From assembly GCF_965655635.1 (NCBI RefSeq), contig NZ_CBFHHE010000005.1, forward strand, positions 46,028 to 110,027: DNA of 64,000 nt, read 5' to 3'. Of this stretch, positions 17,890-26,642 are shown one piece after another. The first letter of the stretch is position 1. Every line of letters starts with the position of its first letter. The notes beneath the pieces were generated by a model that saw only the letters and a list, made by a program, of their open reading frames with translations, had not been told where the DNA came from and did not search any database. The translations under genes were made by a program, and so were the position numbers. This DNA comes from Nereida sp965655635 (GTDB taxonomy: Bacteria > Pseudomonadota > Alphaproteobacteria > Rhodobacterales > Rhodobacteraceae).

Positions 17890-19968
17890 ATGCACCATTG
17901 GCGATTAGACGATGAACGTCAGACACTGGTTCTGGCAACCAAAGGCGCGCGGCTACCTCAAGTGATCTACTGGGGCGCGCCTCTGCCTGCGGATGAGGAT
18001 CTCGAAACGCTCCAAGCGGCCTACCAGCTTGATGTGACCGGCGGCATGCTGGATGAGAACCCAGATTTATCAATTTGCCCCGAAGCATCGCGCACATTTC
18101 CCGGCCAGCCCGGTCTGATTTGTCGTGATACAGACGGCACACCTTTGTTGCCAAAGTTCTGCTTTGAAAAAGCGGGGACCGATGGTGGGCTGACCCTAAG
18201 TTTTCGTGATGATGAGAACCGCCTCACCCTGACCGCCATTTACGCGATCAACCCTCAAACGCATATTATCACCGCCAAGCACATTCTTGAAGCGGATCGC
18301 TCGATCCATTTGCATTGGCTGTCCGCGCCAGTATTTCCCGCCCCACAAAACGCCAGTGAGATGATCGATTTTGCAGGCCGTTGGTGTGGTGAATTCCAGC
18401 TTAATCGAACGGCATGGTCGGCAGGCATGCGATACCGTGAGAACCGGACTGGCCGCACAGGTCACGAACACTTTCCGGGTCTAATCGTGCCTTGTGAAGG
18501 CACCACAAATACCGACGGCGAGGCGTATGGCTTTCACTATGGCTGGTCCGGCGGGCACAAAATGATCGCCGAGGAACTGCCCGATGGACGGCGTCAAATC
18601 CAGTTTGGCCATGCCGCGCGAATGGAAACAGAAGCCGCCACCCGCTTTGAGACCGCAACTCTTTATGCAACGTTTTCGGGGCACGGGTTGAACGGATGCG
18701 CCACAGCATTTCAACGCCATACCCGCGATCAGATTGTGACCTGGCCCAAGGGCCAAATCGCGCGGCCTGTGCATTACAACTGTTGGGAAGCTGTCTACTT
18801 TGACCACAAACTAGACGTCCTCAAAGACATCGCCACCAAGGCGGCCAATCTGGGCGCAGAGCGTTTCGTACTGGATGACGGCTGGTTTGGTAAACGCGAC
18901 GACGACACGACGTCCCTGTCTGATTGGCAAGTCGATCCGCGCAAATACCCCGATGGTTTGGGCCCGCTAATCGATCATGTTCACGCCGAAGGGATGACCT
19001 TCGGCATCTGGTTTGAACCTGAGATGATCAACCCTGATAGCGATATCCACCGCGCCAATCCGCACTGGGCGTTGGGCAGCGAAGATCAGACCCTTGGCAG
19101 GCAGCAAAAAGCCCTCAACATGGCGCTGCCCGAAGTCCGTGATTTCCTTTACGACCGCATGTCTGCAATCTTGCGTGACCACGATGTGGACTACATCAAA
19201 TGGGACCATAACCGTGTACTCCCCGCCCCTGACGCCGCACAAACACGCGGCTCATATGCCCTGATTGACCGCTTGCGCCGTGATTTCCCGCAGGTCGAGA
19301 TTGAAAGCTGCGCCTCAGGTGGTGGCCGCATAGATATGGGTATCCTAAAACGCACCCAACGTGTCTGGCTGTCAGACAGCAACGATGCGCTTGAGCGGCT
19401 CAAAATTCAGCATAACGCAGCCCTTTTCCTGCCACTCTCCGTCACAGGAAGTCACGTTGGTCCGCGCAAATGTCACACGTCAGGGCGTAGCATCGATATT
19501 TCGATGCGCGCGTGGGTCGCTGCACAGCGCCATATGGGCTTTGAAATGGATCCCCGTGAACTGGACGATCGTGAAGAGCGGGTTCTGCGCGAAGTCACAA
19601 GCTGGTGGAAAGCGAACCGCGATTGGATGCAACGCGCAGATATTTTGCGCCTCGACAGCGCCGATCCGGCGGTCATCGCAGAACAGCAACTTGCCGAAGA
19701 TCATAGCCGCTTTGTAGTGTTTGCCGGCAAAGCAGACACAAGCGCGCAAATCGCTCCGCGACCGCTTCGCTTGACCCGTCTTGACCCAACTGCACGCTAC
19801 CGCATCCAACTAATGAACGGCCCCACAGCGCCTGCACTATCGCGCGGGGATCAGCGGATCAAAACCGAGCCTATGGAATTTTCCGGAGCCTATCTAATGA
19901 ACTACGGCGTCACCTTGCCATGGAATTTCCCAGAGACCATGTGGGTACTGGAAGGAACAAAACTATGA
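17890..19968 (+). CDS. Alpha-galactosidase, GH36
   Basis: 692 aa, without a signal peptide, so it acts on imported alpha-galactosides in the cytoplasm and releases galactose. It has an N-terminal beta-sandwich, a central TIM barrel and a C-terminal sheet domain, the normal GH36 layout and length. The catalytic nucleophile is the Asp in DYIKWDHNR and the acid/base is the Asp in VWLSDSND. Substrate-binding WFEPEMINPDSD and ESCASGGGRID are intact. The ATG is one base after the permease stop; the stop overlaps the dehydratase start (ATGA). Confidence 0.92.
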   Translation: MHHWRLDDERQTLVLATKGARLPQVIYWGAPLPADEDLETLQAAYQLDVTGGMLDENPDLSICPEASRTFPGQPGLICRDTDGTPLLPKFCFEKAGTDGGLTLSFRDDENRLTLTAIYAINPQTHIITAKHILEADRSIHLHWLSAPVFPAPQNASEMIDFAGRWCGEFQLNRTAWSAGMRYRENRTGRTGHEHFPGLIVPCEGTTNTDGEAYGFHYGWSGGHKMIAEELPDGRRQIQFGHAARMETEAATRFETATLYATFSGHGLNGCATAFQRHTRDQIVTWPKGQIARPVHYNCWEAVYFDHKLDVLKDIATKAANLGAERFVLDDGWFGKRDDDTTSLSDWQVDPRKYPDGLGPLIDHVHAEGMTFGIWFEPEMINPDSDIHRANPHWALGSEDQTLGRQQKALNMALPEVRDFLYDRMSAILRDHDVDYIKWDHNRVLPAPDAAQTRGSYALIDRLRRDFPQVEIESCASGGGRIDMGILKRTQRVWLSDSNDALERLKIQHNAALFLPLSVTGSHVGPRKCHTSGRSIDISMRAWVAAQRHMGFEMDPRELDDREERVLREVTSWWKANRDWMQRADILRLDSADPAVIAEQQLAEDHSRFVVFAGKADTSAQIAPRPLRLTRLDPTARYRIQLMNGPTAPALSRGDQRIKTEPMEFSGAYLMNYGVTLPWNFPETMWVLEGTKL

Positions 19969-21680
19969 CTGACAAAAAGCCCCGCCGCTCGTCCCATTGG
20001 TACGGCAAACTCGACAAAGACGGCTTCATTCACCGTTCTTGGATGAAGAACCAAGGGTTTCCAGACCAAGCATTTGATGGCCGTCCGATTATCGGGATTT
20101 GCAACACATGGTCAGAGCTCACACCATGTAACTCGGGCCTTCGCGACTTGGCTGAGGGCGTAAAGCGCGGCGTTTGGGAAGCGGGTGGTTTCCCTGTCGA
20201 GTTTCCGGTGATGAGCCTAGGCGAGACACAGATGAAGCCCACTGCAATGCTGTTCCGCAACCTTCTTGCCATGGACGTGGAGGAATCCATCCGCGCCTAC
20301 GGCATCGACGGTGTCGTATTGCTGGGCGGCTGTGACAAGACAACACCAGGCCAACTGATGGGTGCGGCATCTGTCGATCTTCCGTCCATTGTCGTGTCCT
20401 CAGGACCGATGCTGAACGGGAAATACAAAGGTTCCGACATCGGCTCTGGAACAGATGTCTGGAAATTTTCTGAGGCGGTGCGCGCAGGCGATATGACTTT
20501 GCAAGACTTCATGAACGCCGAGTCTGGCATGTCGCGCAGCAAAGGCGTGTGCATGACCATGGGCACAGCCAGCACGATGGCATCGCTTGTTGAGGCGATG
20601 GGCATGTCCCTTCCGACCAACGCGGCCCTGCCTGCTGTGGACGCGCGCCGCATGGCGCTGGCGCATATGACAGGCAAACGCATTGTGGAAATGGTCGATG
20701 AAGATCTAAAGCCGTCCGACATTTTGACCAAAGAAGCGTTTGAAAATGCGATCCTTGCCAATGCCGCTGTGGGTGGCTCAACAAACGCAGTCGTTCACCT
20801 TCTGGCAATCGCGGGGCGTGTAGGCGTTGATCTAAGCCTTGACGATTTTGAAATCGGTGGCGAATTCCCCCTGTTGGTCAACTGTATGCCGTCTGGTAAA
20901 TACCTGATGGAAGACTTCTGTTACGCAGGCGGAATGCCTGCGGTTCTGTCTGAACTCGGCTCTCACATAAGATCTGCAAAAACAGTGCTTGGCGGGGACA
21001 TTTCGACCTATGCGCAGGGCGCAGAAAACTACAACACAGACGTCATCAAAACCTTCGACGCCCCCGTAAAGCCAGCTGCAGGCCTGCGGGTTTTACGCGG
21101 CAATCTGGCGCCCAACGGAGCCATCTTGAAGCCTTCAGCAGCCACAGATGCATTGCTTGAACACGAAGGCGAGGCGTATGTTTTTGAAAACATAGAAGAT
21201 TTGAAAGCAAATATTGACCGCGATGATTTGCCTGTCACGCCGGATACTATCTTGGTGCTAAAGGGCTGTGGTCCGAAGGGCTATCCCGGGATGCCTGAGG
21301 TCGGCAACATGCCAATTCCAAAAGTGCTTGTTCAACAAGGTGTGCGCGACATGATCCGTGTTAGCGATGCGCGTATGTCGGGCACTGCTTACGGCACTGT
21401 CATCTTGCACGTTAGTCCCGAAGCAAATGCGGGCGGGACTTTGGCGCTGGTGAAAACAGGGGACCGTATCCGCGTAAGTGCCAGTGGCGGTGTGTTGGAG
21501 TTGCTGGTCAGTGAAGACGAACTGACAGCCCGCCGTGCAGATTGGCAACCAGAGGAACCTCATTACACACGCGGGTATGCCAAGCTATATATCGATACTG
21601 TTTTACAGGCGGACAAAGGCGCTGACCTTGACTTCTTGGTCGGTAAAGACACCCGCCTCGTCACAAGGGAGAGCCACTAA
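19965..21680 (+). CDS. IlvD/EDD-family sugar-acid dehydratase (probable galactonate dehydratase)
   Basis: 571 aa. It is related to L-arabinonate/D-xylonate dehydratases of the IlvD/EDD family, which carry a [2Fe-2S] cluster. The three expected cluster cysteines are in NTWSELTPCN, GGCDKTTP and KGVCMTMGTAS, and the C-terminal catalytic Ser region is SDARMSGTAYGT. In this operon it would convert galactonate to 2-keto-3-deoxygalactonate, a step done in many bacteria by the unrelated enolase-superfamily DgoD. A pentonate or fuconate substrate is possible, but the kinase and aldolase that follow argue for galactonate. The ATG overlaps the GH36 stop by 4 nt and the stop overlaps the SDR start by one base. 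Confidence 0.85.
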   Translation: MTDKKPRRSSHWYGKLDKDGFIHRSWMKNQGFPDQAFDGRPIIGICNTWSELTPCNSGLRDLAEGVKRGVWEAGGFPVEFPVMSLGETQMKPTAMLFRNLLAMDVEESIRAYGIDGVVLLGGCDKTTPGQLMGAASVDLPSIVVSSGPMLNGKYKGSDIGSGTDVWKFSEAVRAGDMTLQDFMNAESGMSRSKGVCMTMGTASTMASLVEAMGMSLPTNAALPAVDARRMALAHMTGKRIVEMVDEDLKPSDILTKEAFENAILANAAVGGSTNAVVHLLAIAGRVGVDLSLDDFEIGGEFPLLVNCMPSGKYLMEDFCYAGGMPAVLSELGSHIRSAKTVLGGDISTYAQGAENYNTDVIKTFDAPVKPAAGLRVLRGNLAPNGAILKPSAATDALLEHEGEAYVFENIEDLKANIDRDDLPVTPDTILVLKGCGPKGYPGMPEVGNMPIPKVLVQQGVRDMIRVSDARMSGTAYGTVILHVSPEANAGGTLALVKTGDRIRVSASGGVLELLVSEDELTARRADWQPEEPHYTRGYAKLYIDTVLQADKGADLDFLVGKDTRLVTRESH

Positions 21681-22441
21681 TGCACCCCACATTTCATGAC
21701 CTAAAAGACGCCAGCGTTTATATCACAGGCGGCGGATCAGGCATCGGCGCGGCACTAACGGATGCGTTCTTGTCGCAAGGTGCAAAAGTGGCCTTTATCG
21801 GCCGTGAACACGCCAGCGCGTTTTGCGACGCGATGGAGCAAAAGCACGGAACGCGCCCTTTGTTTTTGCAAGGGGACATCACAGATACGGACCACCTGAA
21901 GGCAACGATGGATCAGGCAGTTGCAGCACATGGGCCGCTACGGTGTTTGATTAACAACGCCGCAAATGACCAACGTCACAGCACAGCCGAAGTCACGCCT
22001 GACTTTTGGGACTGGATGATCTCGGTCAACCTCAAGGCCTATTTCTTTGCGTGCCAACACGCCGCGGCTCTGATGGCCAACACTGGTGGATCAATCATCA
22101 ACTTCAGCTCCATCAGCTACATGATGGGCAATGGCGGGTACCCGATCTACACGACTGCAAACTCTGGCATCAATGGCATGACCAGAAGCCTGGCCCGTGA
22201 GTTTGGCCCTCACAACATCCGCGTGAACGCCGTGGCGCCAGGTTGGGTGCTGACACAGAAACAAAAAGACCTGTGGGTGACAGAAGAAGCGCTGGCCGCA
22301 CACATCGACCGGCAGTGTCTAAAAACACCCCTTGCCCCGGATGACATCACCGGCGCGTGCCTATTTATGGCCTCCGATGCCTCCAAAATGATGACAGGTC
22401 AGGCAATGGTGATCGACGGTGGCGTGGTAACAACCGGATGA
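21680..22441 (+). CDS. SDR oxidoreductase (probable galactose 1-dehydrogenase) with Lys-to-Asn change
   Basis: 253-aa short-chain dehydrogenase with the NAD(P) motif TGGGSGIG, NNAAND in place of NNAG, and the catalytic Ser in NFSSIS. By operon position it is the best candidate for oxidising galactose to galactonolactone. The catalytic motif reads YTTAN where classical SDRs have YxxxK: the codon is AAC, so the general-base-assisting lysine is replaced by asparagine. The rest of the protein, including APGWV and the C-terminal IDGG, is normal. Either this subgroup works without the Lys or the enzyme is impaired. Start and stop overlap neighbouring genes (TAATG, ATGA). Confidence 0.8.
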   Translation: MHPTFHDLKDASVYITGGGSGIGAALTDAFLSQGAKVAFIGREHASAFCDAMEQKHGTRPLFLQGDITDTDHLKATMDQAVAAHGPLRCLINNAANDQRHSTAEVTPDFWDWMISVNLKAYFFACQHAAALMANTGGSIINFSSISYMMGNGGYPIYTTANSGINGMTRSLAREFGPHNIRVNAVAPGWVLTQKQKDLWVTEEALAAHIDRQCLKTPLAPDDITGACLFMASDASKMMTGQAMVIDGGVVTTG

Positions 22442-23337
22442 CCGACGTGGAGTGGATCGCAATTGATTGGGGCACCTCGAACCTGAGAGTTTGGGGCATG
22501 AATGCAAACGGGCGTGCAGTGCGTGAAGCAACCAGCACCAACGGCATGAACGTGCTTGCCCGCGATCAGTTTGAAGACGCGTTGATGGCGATGGTCAGCA
22601 CTTGGCTGGACGGAACCACAATTGCGATTGCGTGTGGGATGGTCGGTGCGCGCCAAGGCTGGATGGAGGCACCCTATAGCACCGTGCCCTGCGAACCGTT
22701 GGGCGAGGGCATCGTAAAAGTTCCGACCCAAGACGCACGGCTGCAAATGCATATTCTGTCGGGCATAAAACAGACCAGTCCCGCAGATGTGATGCGCGGT
22801 GAAGAAACGCAAATCGCAGGGTTTCTTGCGCTTAACAAAGACTGGGACGGCGTAATTTGTTTGCCTGGTACGCATACGAAATGGGTCCATGTGAGTGCAG
22901 GTGAAGTGGTCAGTTTCCAAACCCTCATGACGGGGGAATTGTTTGGCCTTCTCAGCGAGCAAAGCGTTTTAGCGCACTCCGTCACCTCAGAAGGTTGGAG
23001 CGATGCAGCATTCGAAGACGGCCTCAGCACAGCGATGTCGCGGCCTGAAGCCTTGGCCGCACGCTTGTTCAACATTCGCGCTAGCCAGCTTCTGGAAGAC
23101 ACCGCACCAGACACAGGCAGTGCACGACTTTCTGGTTTGCTGATCGGGGCCGAACTTGCGGCAACCAAGCCCTATTGGTTAGGTCAGAACGTAGCCATCG
23201 TCGGTAGCGCGCCACTCGCCGGCCACTACACAACAGCTCTGCGAGGCCAAGGAGTTCCTGCGACGGAAACAGACCCCGCCGCGATGACCCTTGCAGGCCT
23301 GACCGCGGGCTACAAGAAATTGAAAGGCATCACATGA
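22438..23337 (+). CDS. dgoK: 2-dehydro-3-deoxygalactonokinase
   Basis: 299 aa. Phosphorylates 2-keto-3-deoxygalactonate with ATP in the De Ley-Doudoroff pathway. Family marks are IDWGTSNLRVW at the N-terminus, CGMVGARQGWMEAPY near residue 65 and LPGTHTKWV near 145. The ATG overlaps the SDR stop by 4 nt, and the stop overlaps dgoA by 4 nt. Confidence 0.92.
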   Translation: MTDVEWIAIDWGTSNLRVWGMNANGRAVREATSTNGMNVLARDQFEDALMAMVSTWLDGTTIAIACGMVGARQGWMEAPYSTVPCEPLGEGIVKVPTQDARLQMHILSGIKQTSPADVMRGEETQIAGFLALNKDWDGVICLPGTHTKWVHVSAGEVVSFQTLMTGELFGLLSEQSVLAHSVTSEGWSDAAFEDGLSTAMSRPEALAARLFNIRASQLLEDTAPDTGSARLSGLLIGAELAATKPYWLGQNVAIVGSAPLAGHYTTALRGQGVPATETDPAAMTLAGLTAGYKKLKGIT

Positions 23338-23945
23338 GCCGTCCTATCATTGCTATTTTGCGGGGTATTCCCACAGAGCAAGCCGCCGAAGCCGCATCAG
23401 TTATTATCGAAGCAGGCATCACCACTATTGAGGTGCCAATGAACAGCCCCGACCCCATCGGGGCGATCAAGGCAATGGCGGACGCGCACGGCCAACAGGC
23501 GCTTATCGGGGCCGGCACTGTTCTAAGCAAAGCGCAAGTGAACGCGGTAGCTGACGTAGGCGGAAAGCTCAGTGTATCACCGAACACAAATCCAGACGTC
23601 ATCGCGCATACAGTAGCACTTGGCCTGCAATCCTGGCCCGGGGCATTTACGCCGACCGAATGTTTTGCTGCCCTTGAAGCAGGGGCAACAGGATTAAAAC
23701 TCTTCCCCGGTAACATGGCGGGAATCGACGGCCTAAAGGCGATCCGCGCAATTTTGCCCCAAGGCACACAGGTTTACGCTGTAGGCGGCGCAGGACCCGA
23801 TAATTTTGCAGAATGGATCGCAGCAAGCGCTGACGGGTTTGGCATCGGCTCAGGCATCTACAAACCGGGAATGAGCACAAACACCATCGCCAAAAACGCA
23901 GCGGCGATTGTTGCCGCCTATGATGAGGCCATAGATGATCTTTGA
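23334..23945 (+). CDS. dgoA: 2-dehydro-3-deoxy-6-phosphogalactonate aldolase
   Basis: 203-aa class I aldolase of the KDPG/KDPGal family that splits KDPGal into pyruvate and glyceraldehyde 3-phosphate. The Schiff-base lysine is in GLKLFPG, the catalytic Glu in IEVPMNSP, and the substrate loop SPNTN is present, as is typical for KDPGal aldolases. Length is normal. It overlaps dgoK by 4 nt and the lactonase gene by 11 nt. Confidence 0.92.
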   Translation: MSRPIIAILRGIPTEQAAEAASVIIEAGITTIEVPMNSPDPIGAIKAMADAHGQQALIGAGTVLSKAQVNAVADVGGKLSVSPNTNPDVIAHTVALGLQSWPGAFTPTECFAALEAGATGLKLFPGNMAGIDGLKAIRAILPQGTQVYAVGGAGPDNFAEWIAASADGFGIGSGIYKPGMSTNTIAKNAAAIVAAYDEAIDDL

Positions 23946-24747
23946 CGAACGCGCCTGCGCGCTTGGTGAAGGGCCTTTGTGGCACCCGCTGCGACAGGAA
24001 CTTTTCTGGTTCGACATCTTGGGAAAAACCCTGCATTCGCAAGGTCAAACATGGCAGTTTAGTGAGCATGTCTCGGCCGCTGGTTGGATGTCCGAAACGC
24101 AGCTTCTGATTGCGTCCGAAACGAATTTATTCACGTTTGATCTGGAAACGGGAGTGCAAACTACTGTCGCCGAGCTAGAAGCCCATTTGCCTGATAACCG
24201 CTCAAACGATGGGCGCGCCGATCCTTGGGGGGGCTTTTGGATTGGCACGATGGGTAAGAAGGCGCAGCCCAAAGCGGGTAGCATTTACCGCCTGTTCGAA
24301 GGCAAGCTGCACCGCCTATTTGCAAATATCACGATTAGCAACGCCATCTGCTTTGCCCCTGATAAATCCTGCGCCTATTTCACGGACACAACGACAAAAC
24401 AGATCATGCGTGTCCCCCTTGATGATGCGGGGTGGCCCGATGACGCACCAGCCGTACACGTTGATCTGACGGCCCAAGGCCTCAACCCAGATGGTGCCGT
24501 TACAGACGCCAACGGCAATTTGTGGGTGGCACAATGGGGTGCGTCGCGGGTAGCCGTCTATGATCCATCAGGAAATTTCATTGAGGCGCATGAGTTCAGT
24601 GCTACCCAAATCAGCTGCCCTGCGTTGTCTGATCACGGGCTCTTTGCGACTAGCGCTGCCGTCGATGTGACTGAGACCGACGGCGGCAAAACCTTCTTCA
24701 AGCCGCTCAACGTATCGCCCCAGTTGGAGCATCAAGTAAAAGTATGA
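23935..24747 (+). CDS. SMP-30/gluconolactonase-family lactonase
   Basis: 270-aa six-bladed beta-propeller of the SMP-30/gluconolaconase/LRE family. The metal ligands expected for the family are visible: Glu in LGEGPLW near residue 13, Asn in SNDGRADPWGGFWIG, Asn in TISNAICF and Asp in LNPDGAV. In this operon it would hydrolyse galactono-lactone to galactonate. The start overlaps dgoA by 11 nt and the stop overlaps the GH42 gene by 4 nt. Confidence 0.88.
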   Translation: MIFDERACALGEGPLWHPLRQELFWFDILGKTLHSQGQTWQFSEHVSAAGWMSETQLLIASETNLFTFDLETGVQTTVAELEAHLPDNRSNDGRADPWGGFWIGTMGKKAQPKAGSIYRLFEGKLHRLFANITISNAICFAPDKSCAYFTDTTTKQIMRVPLDDAGWPDDAPAVHVDLTAQGLNPDGAVTDANGNLWVAQWGASRVAVYDPSGNFIEAHEFSATQISCPALSDHGLFATSAAVDVTETDGGKTFFKPLNVSPQLEHQVKV

Positions 24748-26642
24748 TCACTACACAGCCCCGCACCCTTGGCACCTGCTATTATCCCGAACACTGGGAC
24801 CGAGGCATCTGGGAGGATGATGCACGAAGAATGGTCGAAGCAGGCCTGAGCTGGGTCCGGATCGGTGAATTCGCTTGGTCGCAGATTGAGCCGCGCGAAA
24901 GTGTATTTCAATGGGACTGGTTGGATGACGCCATTGAGGTTTTGGGCCGTGCTGGCCTGAAAGTTGTGTTGGGCACCCCCACAGCGACGCCCCCCAAATG
25001 GGTTCTGAACAAATATCCCGACATGCTGGCAATAGACGCACAAGGGCAGCCCCGCAAATTTGGCTCGCGCAGGCACTACTGCTTTTCGCATTTGCCATAC
25101 CGCGCAGAAGCTGGCCGGATCACACGCAACTTGGCAGAACGCTACGGGCCAAACGACTTCATCCACGCATGGCAAACCGACAACGAATACGGCTGCCATG
25201 ATACTGTCATATCTTACTCTGATGCGGCGCGAAGTGGCTTTCAAAACTGGCTCGCAGCGCGCTACGGCGACATCACCACCTTGAATAAGGCATGGGGTAA
25301 CGTCTTTTGGTCGATGGAATACGATGATTTCTCCGAGATCGATCTGCCTAACCTAACGGTGACCGAACCAAGCCACATCCACCAACTTGATTTCATGCGG
25401 TATAGCTCGGACATGGTTGTGGCCTTCAACAAAGTTCAAACCGATATTTTACGCACTCATACGGATGCGCCACTGATCCACAATTACATGGGGCGTATTA
25501 TGGAGTTTGATCATTTCGATGTGGGGGCGGACCTCGATATTGCGTCATGGGACAGCTATCCGATTGGCTTTCTGTCAGACCGCCTTGAAGCAAGCGATGC
25601 GAACAAACAGCATTTTTTGCGCCAAGGGGATCCGGACTTTCAGGCCTTTCACCACGATCTGTACCGCGCGGTGGGCCGCGGCCGTATGTGGATCATGGAA
25701 CAACAACCTGGTCCAGTAAATTGGGCCCCCTACAACCCTGCCCCTCTTGATGGGATGGCCCGCTTATGGGCATGGGAAGCTTTTGCGCATGGTGCTGAAA
25801 CCGTGTGCTATTTCCGCTGGCGACAGGCGCCTTTTGCCCAAGAGCAAATGCATGCAGGCTTGCTGCATCCTGACAGCACCGATGCGCCGGCCCTCAGTGA
25901 GGCACGCCAAGTTGCGGACGAAATTAAGGCGATGCCTGATGCCAAGACTGCAAAAGGCGATGTGGCAATCATATTTGATTATGCCTCAGCATGGGCGTGG
26001 TTTGCGCAGCCACAGGGCGCAGATTTTGATTATTTCAGACTTGTCTTCGACACGTACCGCGCCTTGCGGCGCGCGGGCCAAAACGTGGATATCCTAACAC
26101 CCGACGCCCCCTCGCTTGATGGCTACAGTGCTATTTTCGCGCCTGGTTTGATGACCATTCCGGACGGGCTGCGCAAGCTACTGCATAGTACCAAAACGCC
26201 CGTCCTTTTTGGGCCGCGTACCGATACCAAAGACATCAATCTGGCCATCCCAACCCCGATGGGCCCAAATGTTGAGGGGCTTGATGTCACTGTGCGGATC
26301 ACTGAAAGCATTCCGCCCACTGCGAAGTTTGACCTGAAAGGAGGCGGCACCGCGCGCCACTGGTTTGAGCATATTGCAGGTGACGCCGAAACGCACATTG
26401 AAACGATCGACAATCAGCCCGTGCTTGTCGGTAGCAATGGCCTGTTCTACCTTGGCGCATGGCTTGATGAGGCAGGATTTGACCGCGTGATCCAGATGTT
26501 TGTGACGCCCCATAAAATGCCAGCAGGTGTACGTGTTCGCGACACAGATACCCACCGGTTTTGGTTCAACTACAATCCACACAGCGTCACAATTGATGGG
26601 AATGAGATATCAGCAGCAGGTGTAACATGGCAGAAATTGTAA
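24744..26642 (+). CDS. Beta-galactosidase, GH42
   Basis: 632 aa, cytoplasmic (no signal peptide). The catalytic TIM barrel starts at LGTCYYPEHWD; the acid/base Glu is in WQTDNEYGC and the nucleophile Glu in MWIMEQQPGPVNW. A trimerisation domain and a C-terminal beta domain follow. It releases galactose from beta-galactosides. Together with GH36 in the same operon this covers both anomeric linkages. It overlaps the lactonase by 4 nt and galM by 16 nt. Confidence 0.9.
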   Translation: MITTQPRTLGTCYYPEHWDRGIWEDDARRMVEAGLSWVRIGEFAWSQIEPRESVFQWDWLDDAIEVLGRAGLKVVLGTPTATPPKWVLNKYPDMLAIDAQGQPRKFGSRRHYCFSHLPYRAEAGRITRNLAERYGPNDFIHAWQTDNEYGCHDTVISYSDAARSGFQNWLAARYGDITTLNKAWGNVFWSMEYDDFSEIDLPNLTVTEPSHIHQLDFMRYSSDMVVAFNKVQTDILRTHTDAPLIHNYMGRIMEFDHFDVGADLDIASWDSYPIGFLSDRLEASDANKQHFLRQGDPDFQAFHHDLYRAVGRGRMWIMEQQPGPVNWAPYNPAPLDGMARLWAWEAFAHGAETVCYFRWRQAPFAQEQMHAGLLHPDSTDAPALSEARQVADEIKAMPDAKTAKGDVAIIFDYASAWAWFAQPQGADFDYFRLVFDTYRALRRAGQNVDILTPDAPSLDGYSAIFAPGLMTIPDGLRKLLHSTKTPVLFGPRTDTKDINLAIPTPMGPNVEGLDVTVRITESIPPTAKFDLKGGGTARHWFEHIAGDAETHIETIDNQPVLVGSNGLFYLGAWLDEAGFDRVIQMFVTPHKMPAGVRVRDTDTHRFWFNYNPHSVTIDGNEISAAGVTWQKL

